Part shown: piece by piece, positions 34,703-46,491 of the stretch
Numbering within the stretch: the first letter of the stretch is position 1
How the letters are laid out: each line of letters starts with the position of its first letter
Origin: Lytechinus pictus
Taxonomy: Eukaryota; Echinodermata; Echinoidea; Temnopleuroida; Toxopneustidae
Reading direction: 5' to 3'
Length of the DNA stretch: 64,000 nucleotides
NCBI RefSeq assembly: GCF_037042905.1
Contig: NC_087261.1
Coordinates: forward strand, 21,687,617-21,751,616
Notes under the pieces: generated by a model
What the model saw: the letters and a program-made list of their open reading frames with translations, nothing else
What the model was told of the DNA's origin: nothing
Database searches by the model: none
Made by a program: the position numbers and the translations under genes

Positions 34703-35708
34703 ATGATACCCCGTGACGAAAGCATGCATGACCAAGACTTGATAGACTCAGAAAGTAAATATTTCACAACAGAAGATTTTAATAATAAATTCAACGTTTC
34801 ACCGAATGATTCTTTTATTACAACTGAAACCAACACATCCTTTAACAGCATTGCTAGTGTTCAAAATCATATTTTGTCTAGTCATTCTTTAGGTCTTCTG
34901 CACATAAACGCTAGAAGTTTAAATAAATCATTTGATTCTATTGAATTACTTCTTTCCGATATTAACAATTACCCCTTCTCTATTATCGGTATATCAGAAA
35001 CTTGGCTGCACAAAAACTCACCACCTTTATTTAACATTGATAATTATTAAATGATTCATTCTGACCGTGAGCATGGTAAAGGGGGTGGCGTTGCCTTGTA
35101 CACGCGCAATGATATAAATTTTAAAGTAAGGACAGATATACATATCCAAGGCACGGAGAATATTTTCATTGAAATTTTAAACAGTAAAAATAAAAACATA
35201 ATCGTAGGTAATGTGCACAGACCCCCAAATGGTAACATTGATTTGTTTTTAGATAAGCTCGATCGATGTCTTAATTTTTATTTCTCGGGAAAATAAAGAC
35301 ATTTACATAATGGGAGATTATAACATTAATCTTATTAATACTGACAATAATTACACTCTAAAATTTACTAGCTCATTGCTTTCATACTCTTTCCACCCGC
35401 ACATTAGTAATCCGACACAAATATCAAGTACGTCTAAAACCCTCATTGACAATATCATTTCCAATGTAACTAACAAAAACTTCATAAATGGCATAATTTA
35501 TTCTGACATTTCGGACCATTTACCTATATTTGTTATTTCTAATCAAGCTAAAATTCAACAACATACAAATAAAAACTAAAAAGAAATGCACAGAAAAGAA
35601 ACCCAACGCAACATCGATGCACTAAAAACTGATTTAGCTGAAGAAGATTGGAAAGAAGTTTTGAACGAAACTAACGCTGATGTTGCTTATGAAATATTCA
35701 TTCAACAA
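34703..35708 (+). pseudogene. Second LINE, ORF2 endonuclease part
   Basis: From ATG at 34703 the frame encodes about 70 residues, then GLLHINARSLNKSFDSIEL and FSIIGISETWLHK (endonuclease), broken by TAA at 35048. It continues with GKGGGVALYTRNDINF and VHRPPNGNIDLF. After a shift near 35290 it reads IMGDYNINL and YSDISDHLPIF. It ends at codons for AYEIFIQQ, where another element has inserted. CR1/Jockey-type LINE, different from the copy at 20-33 kb. Confidence 0.85.
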
Positions 35709-36668
35709 GTGGAATGCCTCTGGCCGTCTCACCTGCATCACGCGATTCAATAGAGCAGCAGTGCTGATTTTGAAAACTACTATAACTCGCACAAGACGTT
35801 CAGTGATACTTGGTTACTCTTATTTCCACGTTTTATGAACTAGACCAATACACTTATAGAGATATGATGGCAATTCAACAAATACCCCCAACGTGACCAA
35901 AGTTCTTTGACCTTACATGACCTTTGACCTTGATCATGTGACCTGAAACTCGCACAGGATGTTCAGTGATACTTGATTACTATTATGTCCAAGTTTTATG
36001 AACTAGACCAACACACTTTCAAATTTATGGCTGTAATTCAACAAATACCCCAATTTGGCCAAAGTTCATTGACCCTAAATGACCTTTGACCTTGATCATG
36101 TGACCTGAAACTTGCACAGGATGTTCAGTAATACTTGATTACTATTATGTCCAAGTTTCATGAATCAGATCCATAAACTTTCAAAGTTATGATGGTAATT
36201 CAACAGATACCCCCAATTCGGCCAAAGTTCATTGACCCTAAATGACCTTTGACCTTGGTCATGTGATGTGAAACTCAAGCAGGATGTTCAGTGATACTTG
36301 ATTAACCTTATGTATAAGTTTCATGAACTAGGTCCATATATTTTCTAAGTTATGATGACATTTCAAAAACTTAACCTTAGGTTAAGATTTTGATGTTGAT
36401 TCCCCCAACATGGTCTAAGTTCATTGACCCTAAATGACCTTTGACCTTGGTCATGTGACATGAAACTCAGGCAGGATGTTCAGTAATACTTGATTAACCT
36501 TATGGCCAAGTTTCATGAACTAGGTCCATATACTTTTTAAGTTATGCTGTCATTTCAAAAACTTAACCTCAGGTTAAGATTTGGTGTTGACGCCGCCGTC
36601 GCCGCCGCCGCCGCCGTCGCCGTCGGAAAAGCGGCGCCTATAGTCTCACTCTGCTATGCAGGTGAGAC
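35709..36668. mobile_element. Insertion with 5-bp target duplication and DR1-bearing tandem repeats, copy A
   Basis: Starts GTGGAATGCCTCTGGC, then GTCTCACCTGCAT; ends ATGCAGGTGAGAC. The flanks are AACAA and AAAAA; removing the insert and one flank joins the host LINE in frame (FIQQ to LLHYYNTNIPLVK). The interior is about four diverged units of about 155-190 bp, each with TGACCTTTGACCT, GATGTTCAGTGATACTTGATT and ACTTTCAAAGTTATGATGG. Near the right end are a GCC-rich tract (36590-36630) and AAGCGGCGCC. No ORF. Confidence 0.75.
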
Positions 36669-38181
36669 AAAAACTCTTACATTATTATAACACAAACATA
36701 CCTCTTGTAAAAGATAAGGCCCTTAAAAAGAATAAACAGCCATGGATCACAAAGGGCATTAAACGATCAATATCAACACGGAATAAACTCTATAAGCAAG
36801 CTCTAAAAACTCAATGTAAAAACTCAATGTAGAAATAAATTGACATCCATTATTCGTCTAACTCGAAAACTGTACTATTAAAAAAATATAGAGGAAAACG
36901 GAAATAATGTTACTTTTTATGGAAAACTGTCAACGACCTCTTAGGTAAGACAAAACATGATATTGCAAATAGTTTTAATGTTAATGGTCAAGAAATTACT
37001 AACCCAGAAACAATTTCAAATGTAGGTCCCAATCTGGCCTCAAACATTCATGTTAATGATTCACATTTCACTAAATTCCTATCTCCAGCATGTGAAAACT
37101 CACTCTTTTTAAGACCAAGTAATGAACTTGAAATAATTAGTATTGTTCAACAACTGAAATCTAGCAAGTCTTGTGGGCATGACGGAATTAGCGTTTATTT
37201 GCTTAAACAAATTATTCATTACATTGCTCATCCACTATCCAATATATTTAATCTCTCTCTTTCGACAGGCAAATGCCCGGATTCCCTGAAACTCGCAAAA
37301 GTAATACCAATTTATAAAAAAGAAGATTCCTCCTTAATCAGCAATTACAGGCCCATATCTTTACTACCATCAATATCTAAAATTATTAAAAAAAATTTTT
37401 ATAAACGACTCTTTACTTTTCTGAAAAACAATGATATTTTTATTCCTAATCAGTTTGGTTTTAGAGAAGGACACTCAACAGATTATTCCTTATTATATAT
37501 GTACGACAAAATTATTGAAGCTTTCACCAGAAAGGAACATTTGATTGGAATTTACATGGATCTTTCAAAAGCTTTCGATACAATCGACCACAAAATATTA
37601 ATTCATAAATTAAAATCATATGGAATAAGGGGACACGTATTATCCTGGTTTGAAGATTATTTATATAATCGACAACAATACGTACATTTCCGATCTCAAA
37701 ACTGACGAAAACAAAATATCAAGTGCGGCGTACCACAGGGATCAATTCTTGGACCCCTACTTGTTATTATCTATATTAATGATATCATAAATTCATCCCC
37801 AATTCTAAATTTCATAATATTTGCCGACGATACCAGTATTTTCTCTTCCCATGCTAATTTAGATACTCTATCTCATATTCTTAATTCAGAACTCTCTAAA
37901 ATATCCCAATGGTTTAAAACAAACAAACTTTCACTTAACATAAGCAAAACCAATTTTATACACTTTCGAGAAGCTAATCCACACTTACCAGCTCCCAATT
38001 TATTAATTGGCGGTTTACCTCTTACTGAAAAGCACTCTACCAAATTCTTGGGAGTAACAATTGACTCCAATCTAACGTGGAATGAACACATACACAATGT
38101 ATATACATCTATATCAAGAAACATAGGAATAATTTACAAATTAAAAGACTTTCTTTCTGAAAAATCATTATTTGTTCTATA
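36669..38181 (+). pseudogene. Second LINE, linker and reverse transcriptase
   Basis: Reads YYNTNIPLVKDKALKKNKQP and WITKGIKRSISTRNKLYKQ. Reverse transcriptase: SSKSCGHDGISVYLLKQ, NYRPISLLPSISKI, NQFGFREGHSTDYSLL, YMDLSKAFDTIDHKIL, TGA at 37703-37705, then CGVPQGSILGPLLVIIYIND, FADDTSIF, WFKTNKLSLNISKT and KFLGVTIDSNLTWNEHI. It is cut after codons for SLFVLY by a 2-kb insertion. Stops and shifts show it is inactive. Confidence 0.9.
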
Positions 38182-40219
38182 CACAACAAAAAAAGTAAGT
38201 CCCCCCTTTAATAAACAAACATCAATAATTTCCGAACCAATGCGAGTTTTTAATATATTTTTACATGAGCGTGTAGGTAATTTTATAGGCTACCCTCTGA
38301 GTAAATGTTATGGACGTATTTTACGTCATGCTTCAGTGAGCACCGTCAGAAGGCAAAAATGTCACTTTTCAAAAGTCACAAGCCAAATATCATGACTTTG
38401 ATTCCATTTTTATTGGAACTAATTCCACATTTTCATCATGAAAAATAGTCAGAAGGCTTGTAAAAGGTACTTTCTAAAAGACGATACAACTTTTCTGGCT
38501 AAATTCCACGGTTGAATGAACACAAGTCCAAATTTGCTATAATTGGATTTTTTACACATTTCTATCAATAAAATGATAGAATATGATGACAGTTATTTTT
38601 GGGAAGAGTATCTTCAACAATATTCATTGTTTCACGGTTCAATGAACATTTATTGAAAACAAAAGATACGATTTTCAAATATCATAGGCAAGTATTGTTT
38701 CATTTTGGTAACTGAAGATGATCTTTTCTCAATTTTTTCGTTATGTTCATGACCAATTAACATGCTTCAATGATTCAAAGGCGTTTAATTAAACATTCAC
38801 GCTTGAATGAACATGTGGAATGTGATAAGCTCTTTTTTTACGTTATTGGAAAAAATGCAATTTGTAACTATGGATATCTATCACAAACCTCCTTGCATGG
38901 TTCATTTGATTTGATTTTTATGAAAATCCCGATGTTTAATGCATCAGTGAGCACACAATATTCGAAAATTATGCAAATGAGAAGAAAGTTCAAGGCCCTG
39001 GCCCCACTCTGTGCCGTATCAAATGGTTATTTTGGTGTGCGCACATTTTGGATAGTGTTACACTGAAGCCATGTGCGAAGTTTCATGAAATAACTGTTGG
39101 CAGAAGTAACAAACCCTCATTTCATATTTGTTAAAATGTTGACTTCCTCTCTCATAGACTTGTGTACATTATGGGTGCATATGTTTAAGAATAAGTAACC
39201 CCCTATTCAATGTGGTGGAACTTTTTTTCAAGGCTGTCTTTAGCAATGTCATTTGGCAATTATGTTTATCAACCTATGGGCAGAATTCTGTGCAAAAATA
39301 AAATTGATTTGTTTATTTATGGATGAGTGAGCACTCATCAAAGTGGGAAATTGGGTATTTTCAATGTCACAGACCCATTTTAAATGGTAATAAAGTGAAT
39401 ATTGGGGGCAAATTCGGTTTCAAATGTGACTTTAAATGCTGTTGTTTTTATCATCCATCATTTTTATCACCACACACTTTCCGAAGTTTTAAAATTTTCA
39501 TGGTTGAGCGAGCACATTCGAAAACCTAGGAATGAATACTCTTTATACTGCATAAATGTATTTTTTCTTACAAATTATCATGATCAGTTTAATATATGGA
39601 CAAATCAGTGGTGGATCCAGAATTTTAAAATGGGGGAGGGGCCTATAATCGGGGGAGCCACCAACATTTTCAAATTTTAACATGATCTAACAAGTTGTAG
39701 AGTATATTACCATAAACCCCTTTGATGATACGTCACTATACAGGGGCCGCGGAACGGTTTTCAAAGTGGGGGGGGGGGGGGCTGACCATGCAAAAAATCA
39801 CAATCGTATGGTCATTTTTACATTTTTGTACATGCTTTTGGAAAAAAGTGGGGGGGCTGAGCCCCCGCGGCCCCTGCATTATTGTGCTCACTCAACCATG
39901 AACATACGATATCAAAATTGTGTGGAGTGGCTAAATGGTGGATAGTAAAACAGCATTAACACCATAAATTTCACCTAAAAACAACTTTTGCCCAGCTTTG
40001 TATTTGCACAATCTCAAAAACGACTCTTGTGACTTTCAAAAATGGTCATTTTTAATTCAATCTTTAATTACTCATGCATGACTCAACCGATCAATCTCAT
40101 TTTTCCCCAAAGGTTGCTTAATGAGTGTAGAAAATCACCTACGAAATATCATATCTCAAAATAATTCCGTTCAAAAGTTACAGCAATTTGATTTAGGGGG
40201 GACTTACTTTTTTGTTGTG
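38182..40219. mobile_element. 2.04-kb TIR element with TATA flanks
   Basis: Inverted ends CACAACAAAAAAAGTAAGTC and GACTTACTTTTTTGTTGTG, with adjoining CCCCCC and GGGGGG. TATA flanks both sides (38178-38181 and 40220-40223), so a TA or TATA target duplication. The interior repeats words such as GGTTGAATGAACA, TCAGTGAGCAC and GAGTGAGCACTCATCA at irregular spacing. It has no transposase frame. The LINE it interrupts is missing about 50 codons here, so a deletion accompanied or preceded the insertion. Confidence 0.75.
39741..39876. mobile_element. MITE with CAGGGGCCGCGG ends, copy 2
   Basis: Shorter relative of 27426-27623 with the same ends (CAGGGGCCGCGGAACGG and GCGGCCCCTG) and AAAAATCACAATCGTATGG inside. 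Nested in the 2-kb TIR element. No exact target duplication seen. Confidence 0.75.
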
Positions 40220-41306
40220 TATATATAACGAGCAATTCGTAACGTTACTCATTCACATTATTTTTCCCACACAGAACCTCTATTTCAGCGTTTAAATGCA
40301 CTTAAAATACAGGATATTCACACTCTACAAACAGGTATATTTATATTTAGATACACTTACAATAATCTTCTATCATTATTCCAAAATCTATTCAATTTAA
40401 ATTCAAATATACATGCATATCCAACCCGCCATTCTTCCGATTATCATTTGCACAACCCCAAACTTATTCTTGCTCAAAAATCAGTTTGCCATCATTGACC
40501 AGATACCTGGAATTCCTTACCACAATACTTAAAACAGTGTCCCTCTCTTAACTCATTCAAATCATCCTTTAAAAAATCTATGATACGCAAATACAATTCT
40601 GATTAATACATAAATATATATAAAAAGAGTTCTTCGGGTCTTGGTCAATTTTCAATTTTCTTCAATTTTTAATTTCTATCTGATCTCATAAACTGTTACA
40701 TAAGAACAATTCATGTATTGAAAAAGTATAGTCATAGTATCAAACTTTTCTATCATTTCAAGCTGTAATCCTGGAACCATTCAATAATTCCTAATTAATA
40801 CTACCCCCACGCCCTCATATATCGACACACACACACACACTTATACAATACACACACAATTTTAAATATACATTTGCACACACGCACACGTTTGCACATG
40901 CACAAACACATGCACACACGTCAACTGTGCACGTAATATCAAGCATACAAGGTCCTTGCATGAAAATATCGTATTAATAATATCTGTTTATAATTTATGT
41001 AAGTCAATGACCGATTTGTAATTGACTTCGTTTTCTTTTTGTTTTGTTTATTTCGCTATTACGTTTGAGGCCGCTACCCTAGTCAAGCACTGCTTATGGT
41101 AGCGGTCTCCAGCATTTTTTTTTGTCTACTCAACAAAGTACAACTTATAATATTGCAAACTAATACTATCTATATACATTTTATGCCAATGAATTACTAT
41201 TTGTATTCATTTTTGTAAAAAGAAATGTATCACTATTTTTTTTGGTTGTACACTATGTTTGTTAATAATTTCTGTTGGAAAAATGCTGAAATAAAATAAA
41301 ATCAAA
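40220..41306 (+). pseudogene. Second LINE, C-terminus of ORF2 and 3' untranslated tail
   Basis: Resumes as AIRNVTHSHYFSHTEPLF, then QRLNALKIQDIHTLQTGIFI, AYPTRHSSDYHLHN and WNSLPQYLKQCPSLNSFK (one in-frame TGA near 40497), to TAA at 40604-40606. The tail contains a CA-rich stretch (40829-40930), a strong stem-loop (41067-41109) and ends with AAATAAAATAAAATC, as expected for a LINE 3' end. Confidence 0.82.
41067..41109 (+). other. Stem-loop in LINE 3' tail
   Basis: GAGGCCGCTACC (41067-41078) pairs with GGTAGCGGTCTC (41098-41109) with one G-T pair and a 19-base loop. LINE reverse transcriptases of several clades recognise 3' stem-loops, so this is the likely template-recognition structure of this family. 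Confidence 0.6.
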
Positions 41307-42390
41307 TACTATGGCCTGTATTCTAAAGTTTGGTTTGACAGGCAAATTCATGAGAAGCCAAACTTTCAAAGAAGTGCTTTCCAGCACCCCCCCCTCCCCT
41401 GTTTGATCTAACAAAATAGCACCACCAAGACAGGGTTAAGATTTTAATTGAGCACAATCTTATTCCTAATTGGAAATTCAATATAAAAAGAATGTTTAGT
41501 TTTTAGTCGGACACCTTATAGCATTGATTTGTCTCTGTTTGCTAGTTCATAGGGAATGGTATAGTTCATGCAGTTGATCACTCTTGGGTTCTTGAAATAG
41601 GAAAAAGCAGAGATCGAACATATAAACAAGTTTATTATTTTATGGAATCGCCCAAATACATTTTGTTACAAGTTTTTTTTTTAAGTAAAAATAACAATAG
41701 TCACACTTTTAATATAAAAAGTCTCAGTCATAAATTCATACATAAGTTTATATACAGCTTTATAAAACACAGCCCCAGAACCTTTGGCAACTATCTGTGC
41801 CTCTTGCATACTTCATATGACAAATATGAAAGACCATTTTTAAATAAAAAAAAATAGCAATGTTTTGATTGCATATCACAAAAGTACTGTTCCTTATCCT
41901 GACATATGACATAAGTACTGTTATGTATCTTGACTATTTATCGCATTATACATACATGAATAATATTGAAAGCAGCCTTTCTGTACATGTTGAAGTGAGA
42001 TGTTGACACGAGTTGATAGCAATCCATTGGATTTAGTGGCAAGCAAAAGAAACTTGAGATCCTTGTACATGCATGTACATGTACTATTGAGAAGAATATT
42101 CACTTAATACAATTATTTTGAATTGAGAGCTGATCAACAAATGTAATCATTTTTAACATCATTGGCTAAATATCCATTAATAATCTAATCTACTAAGATA
42201 AAACATATTACCGTTTCCTCGGTAAGCCAAACTTCTAAAACGTTTCGACAATCTTTTCTTGATGCATGAAAACTACAAAGAGTAACTATCTCATAAAATT
42301 GAAAAGAAGCATGAAAAAATATCTATGAACCAATTATTTTCTAGACATTAATTTTGATTTAAGTTTGCATAAGAGTACCTCCCAACAATT
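41307..42390. other. Intergenic DNA, nothing firm
   Basis: AT-rich. 41320-41345 (GGCCTGTATTCTAAAGTTTG) resembles one end of the MITE family at 56349-56669 but has no partner end. Confidence 0.4.
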
Positions 42391-42399
42391 TATTTCAAG

Positions 42400-42715
42400 A
42401 ACAGAGAGAAGAGGAAGACCTAGAAAAGCAAGAAGACGAAACAAAATAGGCACTGACGATAAAAGAGGAGAAGGAAGGAGGAGAAGAGGAGGAGGACTCA
42501 GGAGAAGGAGAAAGAGGGAGGAGAAAGAGGAAAAAGAGGAGGAGAGGAAGGGGAGGAGGAGGATGAGGAAGGAAAGGAAAGGAGAACAAAAAATGGAAAT
42601 GAAATTAAGGAGTAGGAGGAAAAGAAGTACGAGGAGGAGGAAGAGAAGGAGGAGGAGACAAGGGAGGTAAAAGAGGACGGAGGAGTAGGTGAGGTATGAA
42701 GAGAAAGAGAAGAAC
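42400..42715. repeat. Long purine tract (GGA/GAA-rich)
   Basis: About 300 bases almost wholly of A and G on the plus strand, rich in GGAGGA and GAAGAG. It leaves long Arg/Glu- and Ser/Pro-rich frames in several registers, none believed to be coding. It could adopt triplex structures. Confidence 0.8.
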
Positions 42716-43676
42716 GAGAAGATTGTGATTGCAATAAGCAAAATCAGCTGCATCTATTAAAAAAGAAATTACCTGTTTTCTCCATGGCTCTCTGGCTAGG
42801 CAAGCAGAATGAGAAACAAAGAAAAACAAACAACAAAAGCTAATACAACTACATTGCTTATACCACATGGCAAGTTTGACTGAAATTAATGTACACAGCT
42901 AGAACTTCCAGAAGTAAAAAAAAATTCACGAGTGACAAGTCATGGTTGAAAATATGTAATGCAAAGTAAAAAAAAAAGACAGAATAGATCTCTCTGTTTA
43001 AAATGTACATACTATTATTTAAGATCTATTTCTAAATACACAATATATATGGTATGTCACAAACAACAATACGACTGATTAAAAATAAAAGCTATTAAAC
43101 ATCTACAGAAAAAAACTAATCACATAGCTGTCACTTTTTATCAATATCAAGACAAAAGGAAAATGAAGAAAAGATTGATAACAATAATGTAACAAATACA
43201 CATACTAGGTGCTAAACCAAGGCAGTGAACTGTTCTAGTTGAAGACATAAGCAACTGGCTTTGTCTATTCAAACATGCATATCGGTTTACAACCAATCAC
43301 ATCTAAAAGATGTACGTTTCTACATTGGTTGATATAAAATGGAGTATTTGTGCTGGTGTTGGACACATAATTTTGATGGATTTCCCAAGCTACATGTACA
43401 CGCCTGAATTCCCGATCAATAAAAAAAATGCAACATGATTTTTTGACGCCTAGATGACCTTTGACCTTATCATCATCAAGAACACAAAAACGTATTTTTT
43501 TAAAGAATAAACGTGCTGCCGTATTTCGGTAGCAAAAACGTACTAAATACGCCCAAAACGTACTGTTTGGCAGGTCTGGTTACAGTACACTAATTCAATA
43601 TTTGTTGCAAAAGAGTGAACAATGTTAAAATACTGACTAAAAAAGGTCATCAGTCATGCATCAAACTGTGGATAAC
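42716..43676. other. 3' of the ERCC6L-like gene, nothing firm
   Basis: AT-rich DNA. 43455-43467 is an isolated TGACCTTTGACCT word like those in the repeats at 35.7 and 48.9 kb. No gene. Confidence 0.45.
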
Positions 43677-43680
43677 TTAA

Positions 43681-44195
43681 CCCTAAAAGGACGGGGTGGG
43701 GGCATCATGCCCCCTCAACGCTTCATGCGATATTTCTGAAACGCAAAACAGATTCAGTTGTTACATGGTCTGTAATAATTTCCATTGAAAAAAAAACACT
43801 GAAAAACAAAAGATGAAAAACAGAGAAATACATAGGAATTCTAAAAATAGGAAATTTATACACAAGGACAATAATTGGCTTTCACAAGTTTTATTACATT
43901 TTGTGGAAACCTTTAAATTAGATTACAAAGATGACATCTGGAAAAAAAATAATATTTTTTTAAGTGAAATTGGGTGTCAAATAAGCAAATAATGTTTTAC
44001 ACAAATAAATTTGCATACTCATTCATAATGAATAAAAAAAAGTTATTTTCAGAATTTTTTTACACTGTCTTGTAGTTTATGTGGTAAAGAATGTACGTGC
44101 CAAATTTTGGCGCGATCGCCGGCCGAAATCAGAAGGGGGGGGGGACATCATCATCCCCCCTCCCGTCCATCTCAAATAGCCCAGTCCTTTTAGGG
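43681..44195. mobile_element. piggyBac-like MITE, 515 bp, perfect TTAA flanks
   Basis: Ends CCCTAAAAGGAC and GTCCTTTTAGGG, with TTAA at 43677-43680 and 44196-44199. It shares GCGATCGCCGGCCGA near the right end with the copy at 56935 (GCGATCGACGGCCGA). No transposase. Confidence 0.8.
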
Positions 44196-44199
44196 TTAA

Positions 44200-44857
44200 T
44201 GGTACGAACTGCTTTGTGAAACACCATCTTCAACATCTACAAAAAAACTTTCTTGAGATCCAAAATTTTGCCATAAAAAATATCTGTATATATACCATTC
44301 GCAAGATGAAGCATTGATTGAAGTAGTTGCATAGTAGAAAACATTACTCCCATCCCAACTTTTGCCACCAAATTCAGCCCCAGGCCTCATCATATTTTAG
44401 CTTCTTATTCTAAATTAAAGACTAATCAGCAAACTTTCTAAAGACAACCTTTGTAAAACTTTGCTAGCACAATTTTTTTAGGATATATGTTTTCTGTTAA
44501 CAACTAGTACTTTACTTCTTCTTTGGATCAACAATGATCTAAAAATATATAATATTTTTTAAAACCTTTACGTTTTTACTCTTAAATATTACAATCAACT
44601 GACTGGAAAATTGTTGAAAGGCCCCTTACTCTGTCAAAAAATGCTGCCTAGATTTTAAGAAAATGTTCTCTATTATGAAGTATGAGTATGCTTACTGATC
44701 TTGTACCAAAAAAGTATATTTTCCTGCATTGGATTTGAAGTGTAAGTGGAGCATCTATTTGAATCTAGAATCTCCAAACATGGCAGTCTGTCCACTTCCT
44801 GTTACTAAATCAGCTGACCAGAGGACTGTCTGCAGGCTACATGTTTTCATCACGAAA
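44200..44857. other. 3' flank, nothing recognised
   Basis: AT-rich DNA between two MITEs, downstream of the ERCC6L-like stop codon on the minus strand; possibly 3' untranslated sequence. No clear polyadenylation signal was identified. Confidence 0.4.
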
Positions 44858-45078
44858 CACGGTGCTCAAAAGTTAGTGAATCCTACCAGAAAATGAACAT
44901 TTTTAAAGTGTTCTTCTTTTCTGCCATGTTTTAGATAAATTGTGAAGTCAGGTGATAAAATATAACATTCAATAAAGTTAGTTTCTCTGGGCTTGTTGGG
45001 CACTATAGCGTTGTTGTCTACATTTAACATGAAGGAGTGGATTTTGTGATGGGGTTCAATAACTTTTGAGCACAACTG
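44858..45078. mobile_element. Tc1/mariner-like MITE in the ERCC6L-like 3' flank
   Basis: The left end has GGTGCTCAAAAGTTAGTGAA and the right end has TTCAATAACTTTTGAGCACA then ACTG-TA; the reverse complement reads CAGTTGTGCTCAAAAGTTAT, a Tc1-type terminus. TA follows on the right. No transposase. It begins 46 bases beyond the ERCC6L-like stop codon, so it is probably part of the 3' untranslated region. Confidence 0.65.
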
Positions 45079-45124
45079 TATACTTTTATGAAACTAAAAT
45101 GGACCCTTCTTCAATATCTGATCT

Positions 45125-46491
45125 TTACCAATCCAACCACAGAAACCTATCGCCCCCAGTCCTTGCTTTCTTCTTTGGCAAACTCCCTTCCTCCTGCTCT
45201 TCTGCTTCTCGTTTGAATACATTAGGCTCACCCTGACATGCAGATCCAGGCATATCAACTGATGGATCTTCAAGGCAGATGATGCTACTGCTACTGAAGT
45301 CACTGCGGGCATCAAAATATTCATCATCATCATCATCATCACCATCATCACCAACCCCACCACCACCATCATCAACATCATCATCATCATCATTACCATC
45401 ATCAACATCATCATCATCATCATCACCATCATCAACATCATCACTATCACCATCATCATCATCATCACCACCACCATCATAACCATCATCATCACCACCA
45501 CCATCATCATAATCATCATCATCACCACCACCCCCACCATCATCATCAACATCATCATCATCATCACCATCATGAACATCATCATCATCACCATCATGAA
45601 CATCATCACCATCACCATCAGGGGTAGCATCGACAGAGCGACCGCCATTATCTCTCTTTAACGACTTCTGGGGGTACTCAACTTTACCAGTGGTGTTAGA
45701 GAATCTGGAAACAAAATTCTCCTTCGGTACCCTTGATAACTTCTTCGGCCAATCAGAGCGATACCTGGCTTTCTCGTCTTCAGCATCTTGAGCATCAGGA
45801 TGATCATCTTCATGATCATCATCATCATCATCATCACCATCACCACCACCACCACCATCATCATCAACACCATCATCATCAGGGGTAGCATCGTCTTCGG
45901 CATCTTTGGCGTCAGGATTATCACCTTCTTCTCCCTGGGACTGCATCCAATCTATTTTCCCAAGACTCTCATCCCTACATTCTGCATTTTCGTTGTCAAA
46001 TCTTCCTGATGGCTCATCTGCACCATCGGCCTGATCATTGACCTTGCGTGTTTCAGCACTGTCTTTGTCCAGAGCTGTATCACCACATCCCTGAGGCATC
46101 GGGTCTTTATCCACAAGGCTGTCATTGCTGCATACCATATTTCCTCCGACACACTCTCCAATTAGACCCTGTGAGCTGGACACAAACTTCTCCTCTACTG
46201 CACTGCACGTCTCCTCTGACTGATTGGAGGATGTGCTTATCAAGTCAATAACATCATCAAGGGTCTCACCTTGGACAGTGTCCGGTTTGCTTTTAGAAAA
46301 CATCCATTCTACATTCTCAAGGCTACTACTACTGCAACTAGAATTGTCTTGCTCACTCTTGCCACAGCTACGAGAAAACTCCAATCTGCTACATTTTCCC
46401 TCAAGTTTTGATGCTTTCTCTGTACAGCTCGTTTCTTCTTTTCTTACATGACATATCTTTGTATCTTTGTATATCGGTAACAAAGGCATTT
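45125..46491 (-). CDS. ERCC6L: ERCC6L-like last exon: acidic tail and nuclear signal
   Basis: 455 codons after two joining bases. The first about 180 residues are Ser/Cys/Glu-rich. A first Asp-rich tract lies near 45805-45910, a basic stretch ([20 protein letters not shown]) near 45700-45790, and a second, longer Asp/Gly tract at about 45310-45640. The end reads [15 protein letters not shown] and [19 protein letters not shown]. Both Asp tracts are written as GAT/GAC/GGT triplets, a CAT/CAC microsatellite on the plus strand. The phrase PDA(K/Q)DAED occurs twice, just before each side of the first tract. The frame stays open throughout, which supports coding. Length is likely to vary between individuals. 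Confidence 0.8.

Noticed and set aside
42334..42868. Arg/Glu- and Leu/Ser/Pro-rich frames
   Set aside because: Explained by the purine-rich tract, which is open in several frames on both strands.
45279..45648. Ser/Pro- and Met-rich frames overlapping the CAT repeat
   Set aside because: They are other registers of the trinucleotide repeat; the minus-strand Asp/Gly frame is the one that joins the spliced ERCC6L-like exons and stays open outside the repeat.
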